Shown: positions 47,622 to 56,630, counted from the first letter of the stretch. The stretch: 64,000 bases of DNA from a bacterium (GCA_029945725.1 JAQSDB010000011.1:372001-436000), one strand, 5' to 3'. Notes: a model not told the origin generated them from the sequence alone. Program-made: numbers and translations.

Positions 47622-48509
47622 TCAGTTATGACCGACAATGCGAACCGACGTACCGGAGAGATCCAGATTGGTCAGCTTGATATCACCAATCGGATTGCTT
47701 GGCGTTGCGCTGGTATCACCCAAGGTCAGCTTGGTGATAGTCACACCAACATTGTTCATGGTGGTGGCACCAAAGCTGATCAGCAGGCCTGGAGCAGCAA
47801 CACCACCGCAGTTTACAGTAACAGTGCTGGAGCACATATCAATGAATGTGCTCTTGGCAACCGTTGTGCCATCACCCAGATCAATACCGGTCAGAGCCAA
47901 CTGGCCAATACCGATACCACCATTGGTATTGTTGGCATCCTTAACGATCACCTGATTGGCTGCGCCGCTGCCAATCGTGATGGCAATAGGCGCCGTGCTG
48001 GACAAAAGACCCATATGGCCTTGCGGGCTGTTACCCAACTGCAGGTTCAGATTGAAGTTGGTGACTGCAATGGCAACACCGCCAACAGGCATGGTGATAA
48101 CCGATGTGCCCGCGGCACAAATACCTGCACCTGGCGTTTTACAAACATCAATGCTGCCAATGGTGGTCGTGAGCAAGGCAGAGGAAATACCAATCTGCAG
48201 AGCTGACTGGGGGCCAGCCGTAGTACTACCCACATCAATAGTGGTCTTGACCGTACCTACAACCTTGAAACCACGAATATTCAGATCGCCGGAAAATGCA
48301 TAGCTTGGGGTAGAAGCAAAACCGTTGGTGTCTGTGTAGGTCAATACCGTAGTGCCCGCTGCGCCGATGTTCAGATTGGCATAAATATCAATACCGTCCT
48401 GACCAACTGCATCGGACATGGCGCTATCGTCCATGGATTCCATGGCGAAAGCCGAGGAAGTGAGAACCGCCATCGTGGATACCAGCAAAAGCTTTTTGAT
48501 ACTCAACAT
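47622..48509 (-). CDS. FilA-like secreted subunit, copy 2
   Basis: This is a 295-residue twin of copy 3. The mature protein is identical except for Asp-Ile-Lys in place of Asn-Val-Thr near the C terminus (PIGDIKLTNLD against PIGNVTLTNLD). The signal peptide differs at several places (MLSIKKLLLVSTMAVLTSSAFA). The GQ motif is at residues 36-37, two C-x7-C loops at 123-131 and 226-234, and the end is VRIVGHN. It has its own terminator and a distinct 5' region, so it is a separate transcription unit or one with internal attenuation. A structural subunit role is inferred. Confidence 0.75.
   Translation of the reverse strand: MLSIKKLLLVSTMAVLTSSAFAMESMDDSAMSDAVGQDGIDIYANLNIGAAGTTVLTYTDTNGFASTPSYAFSGDLNIRGFKVVGTVKTTIDVGSTTAGPQSALQIGISSALLTTTIGSIDVCKTPGAGICAAGTSVITMPVGGVAIAVTNFNLNLQLGNSPQGHMGLLSSTAPIAITIGSGAANQVIVKDANNTNGGIGIGQLALTGIDLGDGTTVAKSTFIDMCSSTVTVNCGGVAAPGLLISFGATTMNNVGVTITKLTLGDTSATPSNPIGDIKLTNLDLSGTSVRIVGHN
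47626..48473. repeat. Direct repeat unit B (FilA-like copy 2)
   Basis: This is the partner of 46531-47378. The flanking intergenic sequences of the two units are not alike, so the near identity is limited to the coding core. Confidence 0.92.
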
Positions 48510-48673
48510 TTTTAATTCTCCGAAGTGTTTTGCACTTATTTTTATTTACAGTTGTTATCTGCTTGTACTTACGGACTGTAACAAAGAGGCCACGCATAAC
48601 CAATACTCGAGGCGCCCACCACAATGCCATTCCGACAAAAGGCAGCAAAAGCGCCACCAGCAGTTTGCACCAT

Positions 48674-48704
48674 AAAAAAGCCCCGCACAAAGGCGGGGCT
48701 TTTT
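48674..48704. terminator. Terminator after the first FilA-like gene
   Basis: AAAAAAGCCCCGC pairs with GCGGGGCTTTTT around a six-base loop, 19 bases past the stop of copy 1 on the minus strand. It is nearly the same hairpin as at 47579-47607. Confidence 0.88.
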
Positions 48705-48723
48705 ACACTAAGCCGGTGCTATA

Positions 48724-49521
48724 TCAGTGACCGGTAACGGTGATCACGCTATTGGCTGTCAAGTTGGCAATGTACACATCACCAATCGACGGGCTAACTG
48801 CCGAGCCCAAGCGAATACCTTCCAGGGCAACCTCGCCAATGGTCGTGCCTGTAGTGTCAATTTGCAGACCACCAGCAACCACATCAATCGAGGTTACCGA
48901 GTTGACAGTGCTCAGGCCGAGCGTGCCAATGGTAATGCTGCCACCACCAACTGCATCAATGATGCTCAAACCCGTCAGGGTAACATTAGGCAAAGTAGCG
49001 GTTGATGTCAGGAAATGACCACCAACACGATTACCAAGCTTGATTGTTGTATTCATACCGGCGGCTATGTTCAACGCAGCGGCAGCATCAAATTGGATGA
49101 TAGTGGTGTCAGCGCCGATGGCACTGCCCGTAGCGCCAGCATCGGCCACGCTGATCTTGGTGTTGTTAAGATTGATGGTAGTTGCGCCAGTGGTGTTTAT
49201 ACCAATACGCAGCTGGCCATTACCCGTTGTATCGCCAACCGTACCACCAGCATCAACGGTGATGACCTGGCCAATTGCGGAGATACCAATCGGAGTGATA
49301 TGCACTGCACCGGAATTTGCATAGTTCAAGTCGCCAGCAATACCATCGCGATCAATCCACTTTACGTCCAGATTGGTCAGCGTAGTGCTCAGGCTCAGGG
49401 TGAGACCGGCCTGACCAGTCGTGGTGGAAAGGCTTTCGTCATCCATGGCTTGCATGGCGAAAGAACAGGAAGAAGCGGCGATGATTGCAGTAGCCAGAAC
49501 GAGTTTATTGAACCCTTTCAT
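48724..49521 (-). CDS. FilA-like secreted subunit, copy 1 (diverged)
   Basis: The 265-residue precursor has a signal peptide (cleavage after SCSFA, A22) and the same early motif at the same positions: AMDDESLSTTTGQAGL with GQ at 36-37. The rest is again Thr/Gly/Ile/Ala/Asn-rich with short strand repeats and has no Cys after the signal. It ends NSVITVTGH, like the VRIVGH end of the other copies. It is only distantly related to copies 2 and 3 over the body. GAGGAG lies 9 bases upstream of the ATG. It is the first transcribed gene of the cluster. A minor subunit, nucleator or alternative major subunit are all possible. Confidence 0.72.
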   Translation of the reverse strand: MKGFNKLVLATAIIAASSCSFAMQAMDDESLSTTTGQAGLTLSLSTTLTNLDVKWIDRDGIAGDLNYANSGAVHITPIGISAIGQVITVDAGGTVGDTTGNGQLRIGINTTGATTINLNNTKISVADAGATGSAIGADTTIIQFDAAAALNIAAGMNTTIKLGNRVGGHFLTSTATLPNVTLTGLSIIDAVGGGSITIGTLGLSTVNSVTSIDVVAGGLQIDTTGTTIGEVALEGIRLGSAVSPSIGDVYIANLTANSVITVTGH

Positions 49522-49586
49522 GGATTTTTCTCCTCAGTTTTTATGATTGTTGCTGCTCTGTTGAGCAATTGTTATTGCGCCGTAGA

Positions 49587-49616
49587 AAATTAGCATGGCG
49601 CCCTTGGCAGGGGCAA
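49587..49616 (-). promoter_or_regulatory. Possible promoter of FilA-like copy 1
   Basis: On the minus strand TTGCCC (49616-49611) and TAATTT (49592-49587) are 18 bases apart and the -10 is preceded by TGC (extended -10 form). It would give a leader of about 60 bases. Weak match, offered as a candidate only. Confidence 0.35.
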
Positions 49617-49738
49617 GGGCTTTTGATCACGCCCCAAAAAGGGCGACAAGCGGCCACCCGCAAAAAACGATAAGCTTGCGCCACACGGTTTACGACTCTC
49701 TATATATTCCTTAATCAGGAGCCGGCCCCCTGCCCGCC

Positions 49739-51094
49739 ATGCGCCACTTGATTGCTTATCACCCCGAGCTGGGCCTGCGCCTGCAAGAGCTGGCTGGCAC
49801 CAAGGCACGACCACTCTGGCTGCGCCTTGGGCCGGGCGGGGAAGAACTTTTCTGCGCCTTCCCTGAAAAATATATTTACCTTGAAAATCAAAGTATTGTA
49901 TCAAATACTGAAAGTCAGACATTAACAGACTTCAGCAATATTGCAGACTTCTGGCAAGCCCTGCCAGCCTTGCTGGCGGAGCTCCCGCAGCCGGATGAGT
50001 TGGGTGACTTGCCCTTTCGAGGAGGCTTGGCCGGCTTTATTGGCTACGATGGCAGCCAGCCCGCACACCTCAAACGGCTGTCTTTTCCTGACGCATTTTT
50101 TGGGCTTTATCCGCACTTCGTCCACATCAATCATGCTCAAGAAACAGCTACAAAAGTCAGCCTGCCCGGTTATGGCAAGCTCCTGCAGCAATGGAGCGAC
50201 CTTGTTGAGAATGCGAGCTCGATCACAAATCCGGAAAGAAGTGCCGACGCCTTCAGCCTGAGCCGGGGCTTTGAGCCGCTGACCTCCCTCCCCCAATACC
50301 GCCAGAACTTCCAGCACATTCAACGCTATTTACTGGCAGGAGACTGCTACCAGGTCAACTACGCCCAGGCATTCAGAGCGCACTGCCAAGGCAGCACAGA
50401 GATGGCAATGCGGCAATTGCTCCACATCAGCAACCCCGCCTATGCTGCATGGCTGTCCTTGCCGGAGGGGGAGGTACTGAGCCTTTCGCCAGAGCTCTTT
50501 GTACAAACAGAAAAAGGCCGCATCACCACCAGACCCATCAAGGGAACAGCCCCACGCGCCAATGATCCGGATACCGATATGGCGCTGCGTCAGAACCTGC
50601 AGGACAGTCGAAAAAACCAGGCTGAAAACCTGATGATTGTGGATTTGCTGCGCCATGACATAAGCCAGCATGCGGAAACCGGCTCAGTAAAAGTCGACAA
50701 GCTGTTCGAGGTGGAAAGCCTGCCGCAAGTACACCACCTGGTCAGCACCATTACAGCCAACCTTAAAAAAGGCTCTCAATCGGTTGATTTAATTAGGGAT
50801 TGCTTTCCGGGAGGATCCATTACAGGCGCCCCGAAAAAGCGGGCCATGGAGATTATTGCCGAGCTGGAACCAACGCCGCGCTCTGTCTACTGCGGCAGCA
50901 TTGGCTTCATCAATGCCGATGGTGATGCACACTTCAACATTGCCATCCGTACCCTGCTCCGACTTGATGACGAAATCTACATATGGGCGGGCGGCGGCAT
51001 TGTGGCGGACTCCGACTGCGAATCAGAGTATCAGGAGTGCTTTGACAAGATTGGTGCGCTGATGCGGGCCCTGGAGGCAATGGGCAAGCCATAG
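49739..51094 (+). CDS. pabB: Aminodeoxychorismate synthase component I
   Basis: PabB makes 4-amino-4-deoxychorismate for folate. The chorismate-binding domain contains RPIKGTAPR with K268, the lysine that separates PabB from anthranilate synthase (PIAGT in TrpE). Other blocks are YQVNYAQAFRA, LSLSPELFV, ENLMIVDLLRHDI and PGGSITGAPKKRAMEII. The N-terminal 200 residues are the usual variable domain. It is 451 residues long. Pairing with thrH and cysH is as in Pseudomonas. Confidence 0.94.
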   Translation: MRHLIAYHPELGLRLQELAGTKARPLWLRLGPGGEELFCAFPEKYIYLENQSIVSNTESQTLTDFSNIADFWQALPALLAELPQPDELGDLPFRGGLAGFIGYDGSQPAHLKRLSFPDAFFGLYPHFVHINHAQETATKVSLPGYGKLLQQWSDLVENASSITNPERSADAFSLSRGFEPLTSLPQYRQNFQHIQRYLLAGDCYQVNYAQAFRAHCQGSTEMAMRQLLHISNPAYAAWLSLPEGEVLSLSPELFVQTEKGRITTRPIKGTAPRANDPDTDMALRQNLQDSRKNQAENLMIVDLLRHDISQHAETGSVKVDKLFEVESLPQVHHLVSTITANLKKGSQSVDLIRDCFPGGSITGAPKKRAMEIIAELEPTPRSVYCGSIGFINADGDAHFNIAIRTLLRLDDEIYIWAGGGIVADSDCESEYQECFDKIGALMRALEAMGKP

Positions 51095-51189
51095 AAGCCG
51101 AGCCCCGTACCTGTGACCTTAAAAAACATCGCCCCCCTCGCTGGAATGACCACCCCGTGCAAGAGGTGACTCCTGCACAAGGATGCTCC

Positions 51190-51804
51190 TCAAGGAATGT
51201 TGCGCAACGAACCGGAGCGTATTTCAGCTTTCAGCTCTTCATAGTTATGCGTCACCGGGAACTGCGGGAACTCGCGAATCACATTGGCCGGCGCATCGAA
51301 AAGGATGCCCTTCTCTGCCTCGGACAACATATTGGTATCGTTGTAAGAGTCGCCGGCAGCGATCACCCGGTACTTGAGGCTGTGCAAGGCCTTCACGGCG
51401 GCACGCTTCTGGTCGGGCTGGCGCAACAGGTAATTCGTAATGCGGCCTTCGGCATCGGTTTCCAGCTTGTGGCACATGATGGTCGGCCAGCCCAGCTGAC
51501 GCATCAGGGGATGTGCAAACTCGGAAAAAGTGTCTGAAAGAATGATGAGCTGAAAGTGCTCACGCACCCATTCGACAAACTCACGGGCACCTGGAAAAGG
51601 CCCCATGTCGGCAATCACCGCCTGAATATCCTTGAGACCCAGTTTGTGCTCGTCAAGAATACGCAGTCGTTGCTGCATCAGCACATCGTAATCCGGAATG
51701 TCACGCGTGGTGGCCTCAAGCTCCTTGATGCCGGTGCGCTTGGCAAAATTGATCCAGATTTCCGGGACCAGAACCCCTTCCAGATCCAGACAGACGATTT
51801 CCAT
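51190..51804 (-). CDS. thrH: ThrH phosphoserine phosphatase / homoserine phosphotransferase
   Basis: The 204-residue HAD protein opens MEIVCLDLEGVLVPEIWI, the ThrH start with nucleophile Asp in CLDLEG. It continues with TTRDIPDYDVLMQQRLRIL, ILSDTFSEFAHPLMRQLG and AAGDSYNDTNMLSEA. ThrH of P. aeruginosa transfers phosphate from phosphoserine to homoserine and can replace ThrB or SerB. ATG 51804 has GGAG 6 bases upstream; the frame extends to 51822 without support. It converges with pabB and diverges from cysH. Confidence 0.94.
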   Translation of the reverse strand: MEIVCLDLEGVLVPEIWINFAKRTGIKELEATTRDIPDYDVLMQQRLRILDEHKLGLKDIQAVIADMGPFPGAREFVEWVREHFQLIILSDTFSEFAHPLMRQLGWPTIMCHKLETDAEGRITNYLLRQPDQKRAAVKALHSLKYRVIAAGDSYNDTNMLSEAEKGILFDAPANVIREFPQFPVTHNYEELKAEIRSGSLRNIP

Positions 51805-51992
51805 AACACACTCCGGCAGCAATTTTGAACGCCGCGAACTGTACTGATTCGCCCTGCCCTCTGCAATCAGGGAAGCCCGTCACCCACTGGCATTTCATCT
51901 GTGCGGGGCGCCATCCTGATCTGATAAACTGCCGCCATTACACGACCACCACCCCGACGGCCGTTCCGTCATCTCTTCACAAGGGCATCGCC

Positions 51993-52721
51993 ATGAGCAT
52001 TACCGAGGCAACCTTACAAAGCTGGGCCAGCGAATACGAGGGCAAGTCTCCGCAGCAAATCCTGAAACTGGCCCTGGAAAGCTTCGACAACATCGCCATT
52101 TCATTCAGCGGGGCTGAAGATGTAGTGCTGATTGATATGGCGCTCAAAACCAGGCTTCCGTTCCGCGTTTTCACGCTGGATACCGGAAGACTGCCCCCGG
52201 AAACCTATCTCTTTCTTGACAAGGTCCGCACGCATTACGGCATCAAGCTGGAAGTCTGCTTTCCCGAGCCGGAAGCTGTGACGGCCATGGTCAACGAAAA
52301 AGGCCTGTTCAGCTTCTATCAGGACAACCACGACGAGTGCTGCGGTATTCGCAAGGTCGCCCCACTGCGCAAGAAACTTTCCACCCTGGATGCGTGGATT
52401 ACCGGCCAGCGCAAAGACCAGAGCCCGAACACACGTAATGCCGTAGCGATTGCCCAAGCCGACAGGAACTTTTCCCGTCCAAATGAAATACTGGCCAAAT
52501 TCAATCCGCTGGCCAACTGGAGCTCCGATGAGGTCTGGGCCTATATCCGCGCATTCGAAGTACCTTATAACGAACTGCATGAAAAAGGCTTTGTCAGTAT
52601 TGGCTGCGAACCCTGTACCCGGGCCGTACTGCCCAACCAGCATGAACGTGAGGGCCGCTGGTGGTGGGAAGAAGCCACCAAAAAGGAATGCGGACTGCAC
52701 ATCAGCAATATCGAAAAATAA
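51993..52721 (+). CDS. cysH: [4Fe-4S] adenylyl-sulfate (APS) reductase
   Basis: The 242-residue CysH has the PP-loop-like [13 protein letters not shown] and the four cluster cysteines C116-C117 (DECCGIRK) and C205/C208 (GCEPC). These mark the iron-sulfur APS reductase type of Pseudomonas rather than the PAPS reductase of E. coli. The catalytic Cys233 is in KECGLH near the C terminus. It supplies sulfite for the reductase at 37560. ATG 51993 is chosen on homology; the upstream frame to 51825 is leader. Confidence 0.94.
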   Translation: MSITEATLQSWASEYEGKSPQQILKLALESFDNIAISFSGAEDVVLIDMALKTRLPFRVFTLDTGRLPPETYLFLDKVRTHYGIKLEVCFPEPEAVTAMVNEKGLFSFYQDNHDECCGIRKVAPLRKKLSTLDAWITGQRKDQSPNTRNAVAIAQADRNFSRPNEILAKFNPLANWSSDEVWAYIRAFEVPYNELHEKGFVSIGCEPCTRAVLPNQHEREGRWWWEEATKKECGLHISNIEK

Positions 52722-52730
52722 ATGTGCAGG

Positions 52731-52763
52731 AATAAAAAAGCCGGCATTGCCGGCTTTTTTATT
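52731..52763. terminator. Bidirectional terminator between cysH and cysB
   Basis: AATAAAAAAGCCGGC and GCCGGCTTTTTTATT form a 15 bp stem with a three-base centre. The genes on each side converge. Confidence 0.9.
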
Positions 52764-52782
52764 CAAAACATCAAAAGACACT

Positions 52783-53802
<1,020 letters not shown>

Positions 53803-53936
53803 TTAACTCTACCTACAAATTAGCTATAAGGCTTCTCCAAAATATCGTTTTGAAGCATAGTCCACGGCCTTTCAGCTCGCCATGCCCTGTTAATGGCAGC
53901 CCACAGCGATAATTGTTCATTGTAGAGGTCAGATTT

Positions 53937-54728
53937 GTGATTGAGGGATTGAATTTCATTATGGCGGGCGCCCTTGTCGGCTTTTGCGTGGGTCTGACCG
54001 GTGTCGGTGGCGGCTCCTTGATGACCCCCTTGCTGACCATGATGGGAGTGCCTTTGCATACCGCCATAGGCACCGATCTGCTTTATGCCTCGATTACCAA
54101 GTCCGGTGGCACGACCGTTCACATCATCAAGCGCAATATCAACTGGCCGGTGGTGCTATGGCTTTCTGCCGGCAGCATTCCTGCCGCCTTGCTCACCCTG
54201 TGGGCTCTCAAGACCTTTTTTGGGGATGCCAACGCCTACAAGCACGTCCTGACGAGCGCACTCGGCTTCATGCTTTTGCTGACATCCTGCTCCCTTATCT
54301 TCCGCAAGCAGCTGCAAAAACTGCATGATGCCAGCCCGCTGCAGAGTCATCTGCGCCAGTTTATCGACCGTCATACCACCGCCTGTACCATTATCATGGG
54401 CCTGACCCTGGGGACGCTGGTGACACTGTCCTCCGTAGGTGCCGGCGCTTTTGGGGCCGTGGTATTGCTTACGCTGTATCCGCGCCTCACCACCATCCAG
54501 ATCATAGGAACGGATGTCGCCCATGCCGTCGTGCTAACCCTTATTGCAGGGCTCGGGCATCTGCAGATGGGTAATGTGGACAGCAAGCTGCTGATGTATC
54601 TGCTGATCGGCTCACTCCCCACCATCGTCATTGGCACCCTGCTGTCCTCACGCATGCCCGACGCCGTGATCCGCCCCATTCTGGGTGTGACGCTGGCTCT
54701 GCTCAGCATCAAGTTCATGTTTTTCTGA
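53937..54728 (+). CDS. TSUP-family (TauE/SafE) membrane transporter
   Basis: The 263-residue protein has about eight membrane segments and the two TSUP repeats: ALVGFCVGLTGVGGGSLMTPLL, then HAVVLTLIAGLGHLQMG region in the second half (both shown in part). TSUP members export sulfite, sulfoacetate or related anions. Being divergent from cysB suggests CysB control and a role in sulfite or sulfate-group export or uptake (inference). A GTG at 53937 has AGAGG 8 bases upstream and is chosen; TTG 53913 and ATG 53961 are alternatives. Confidence 0.85.
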   Translation: MIEGLNFIMAGALVGFCVGLTGVGGGSLMTPLLTMMGVPLHTAIGTDLLYASITKSGGTTVHIIKRNINWPVVLWLSAGSIPAALLTLWALKTFFGDANAYKHVLTSALGFMLLLTSCSLIFRKQLQKLHDASPLQSHLRQFIDRHTTACTIIMGLTLGTLVTLSSVGAGAFGAVVLLTLYPRLTTIQIIGTDVAHAVVLTLIAGLGHLQMGNVDSKLLMYLLIGSLPTIVIGTLLSSRMPDAVIRPILGVTLALLSIKFMFF

Positions 54729-54850
54729 ACACCGGCAAGGCCTTATTTAGTCATCCCCTATTGAAAAAGCCCGGTGAAACCGCAAGGTTTTTTCAATAGA
54801 ATCGGACTCTTTCGCGCAATAGCTCCTGCATTAATGGCTGAGTATCTGTA

Positions 54851-55930
54851 ATGGCTGAAACCCGTATCGAAGATGTCAACATACGCTCCATCGAGCTTCT
54901 TATTACCCCGGCCGAGCTCAAGCGTGAGTTGCCGCTCAGTGATGCCGCCCGCAACACAGTGCTCACCGGCCGCGACACCATCCGCAATATTCTGGAGGGC
55001 CGCGATCACCGTCTGTTTCTGGTGATCGGCCCCTGCTCCATTCATGACCCGGAAGCCGCTCTCGATTACGCCCGGCGCCTGAAAAAGCTGGCCGATGCCG
55101 TGTCGGATACCCTGTACCTGGTCATGCGTGTCTACTTTGAAAAACCCCGCACTACCGTGGGCTGGAAGGGGCTGATCAACGACCCCCACATGAACGACAC
55201 CTTCAATATCCAGGACGGCCTGCATATCGGCCGCAAGCTGCTGCTGCAACTGAACGAGCTCGGCCTGCCCTGCGCCACCGAAGCCCTGGACCCGATGTCG
55301 CCCCAGTATCTGCATGACCTGATTGCCTGGTCAGCCATTGGTGCCCGCACCACCGAATCGCAGACACATCGCGAAATGTCGTCCGGCCTGTCATCGCCCG
55401 TTGGCTTCAAAAACGGTACCGATGGCGGCCTCAAAGTCGCCATCAACGCCCTGCTGTCGGTGGCTAATCCACACAGCTTTCTCGGCATGGACTCCAACGG
55501 CAAGGTAGCCATCATCAATACCACCGGGAACAGATACGGCCATGTGGTCTTGCGGGGTGGAGACGGTAAACCTAATTACGACTCGGTTTCCGTAGCATTG
55601 GCCGAGCGTGAACTGGAGAAGGCCGGGGTATCCAAAAACCTGATGGTGGATACCTCGCATGCCAACTCCAACAAGGATCCCGGCCTGCAGCCTCTGGTGA
55701 TGGATAATGTCAGCAACCAGATTGTCGAAGGCAATGTCTCAATTATCGGCCTGATGGTGGAATCAAATATCAAGTTTGGTCGCCAGGACATTCCGAAAGA
55801 CCTGTCACAGCTGGAGTACGGCAAGTCCGTGACAGATGGCTGCATCGACTGGGAAACCACGGAAAAAGCCGTGCATCAGATGTATGACAAGCTGAAAGCT
55901 GTACTGCCCAAACGCCAGCGCTCGGCATAA
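54851..55930 (+). CDS. 3-deoxy-7-phosphoheptulonate (DAHP) synthase, class I
   Basis: The first enzyme of the shikimate pathway, 359 residues, of the AroF/AroG/AroH class. Key blocks are VIGPCSIHDPEAALDYARRL, RVYFEKPRTTVGWKGLINDP, GARTTESQTHREMSSGLS, GFKNGTDG and DTSHANSNKD (metal site). Which amino acid inhibits it cannot be read reliably, so no letter is assigned. It is 122 bases after the TSUP gene and likely has its own promoter. Confidence 0.93.
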   Translation: MAETRIEDVNIRSIELLITPAELKRELPLSDAARNTVLTGRDTIRNILEGRDHRLFLVIGPCSIHDPEAALDYARRLKKLADAVSDTLYLVMRVYFEKPRTTVGWKGLINDPHMNDTFNIQDGLHIGRKLLLQLNELGLPCATEALDPMSPQYLHDLIAWSAIGARTTESQTHREMSSGLSSPVGFKNGTDGGLKVAINALLSVANPHSFLGMDSNGKVAIINTTGNRYGHVVLRGGDGKPNYDSVSVALAERELEKAGVSKNLMVDTSHANSNKDPGLQPLVMDNVSNQIVEGNVSIIGLMVESNIKFGRQDIPKDLSQLEYGKSVTDGCIDWETTEKAVHQMYDKLKAVLPKRQRSA

Positions 55931-55938
55931 AACCTGCC

Positions 55939-55974
55939 CATAAAAAAGCCCGCTACACAGCGGGCTTTTTTATG
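55939..55974. terminator. Bidirectional terminator between DAHP synthase and nfuA
   Basis: CATAAAAAAGCCCGCT pairs perfectly with AGCGGGCTTTTTTATG around loop ACAC. It serves two convergent genes. Confidence 0.93.
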
Positions 55975-55988
55975 CCTGGCGAAAGCGC

Positions 55989-56630
55989 TTACTTGAAATA
56001 GGCATTTTCGCGCTGGCTATGATCAGTGGAATCCGTCACCCGTTGCAGCTCGGGAATCTGTGCCTTCAGGGTGGTTTCCACGCCTTGCTTCAAGGTCATG
56101 TCGACCGCCGAGCAACCCTGGCAACCGCCGCCGAACTTGAGCACGGCGGTCAAACCGTTCTCTGCATCGTCATAGGTTTCCAGCAGGCTGACATTGCCGT
56201 TATGCGCAGCCAGTCCCGGGTTGATCTCGTTGAAGAGTACGTAGTTGATACGCTCTTCCAGAGACGCATCCGGACCGAGGTTCGGCACTTTCGAACGCGG
56301 AGCCTTGAAGGTCAGCTGGCCACCAAAACGGTCCTTGTTGTAATCAATGACAGCATCTTCCAGATAAGAGACGCTCTTGCCCTCGATATAGGCGGCAAAG
56401 CCCTCATACTCGAGGCGCACATCATCGGCCAGCTCCTCCCCTCTGGTGCAATATGCCATGCAGCATTCAGCCTTTGGCGTGCCTGGGCTTTCCACAAAAA
56501 TACGCACCGCAATACCCTCGGAATCCTGCTTGGACAACAGGTCGCGAAGATAGCCCTGGGCATTCTCGGTAATGGTGATCTTGACGGCTGCGCCCTGCAC
56601 AACCGCATCTGCCGTATCAACGTCTGCCAT
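55989..56630 (-). CDS. nfuA: Fe/S biogenesis protein NfuA
   Basis: NfuA carries and delivers [4Fe-4S] clusters, especially under oxidative or iron stress. The 213-residue protein has a degenerate A-type N-terminal domain and a C-terminal Nfu domain with the cluster-binding pair in GGGCQGCS. The start reads VKITITENAQGYLRDLL. It converges with the DAHP synthase and diverges from metH, a B12 enzyme; several window proteins (CysI, CysH, TtcA) need [4Fe-4S] clusters. Confidence 0.95.
   Translation of the reverse strand: MADVDTADAVVQGAAVKITITENAQGYLRDLLSKQDSEGIAVRIFVESPGTPKAECCMAYCTRGEELADDVRLEYEGFAAYIEGKSVSYLEDAVIDYNKDRFGGQLTFKAPRSKVPNLGPDASLEERINYVLFNEINPGLAAHNGNVSLLETYDDAENGLTAVLKFGGGCQGCSAVDMTLKQGVETTLKAQIPELQRVTDSTDHSQRENAYFK

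Noticed and set aside
46533-48206. Two identical 192-codon plus-strand frames inside the FilA-like genes
   Set aside because: They are identical only because the genes beneath are; composition (Asn/Thr/Arg/Gly) is that of an antisense shadow, and the minus-strand products have signal peptides.
46531-48473. The 1.1 kb repeat as a transposon or IS pair
   Set aside because: No transposase, terminal inverted repeats or target-site duplication; the repeat is the coding core of a secreted protein gene.
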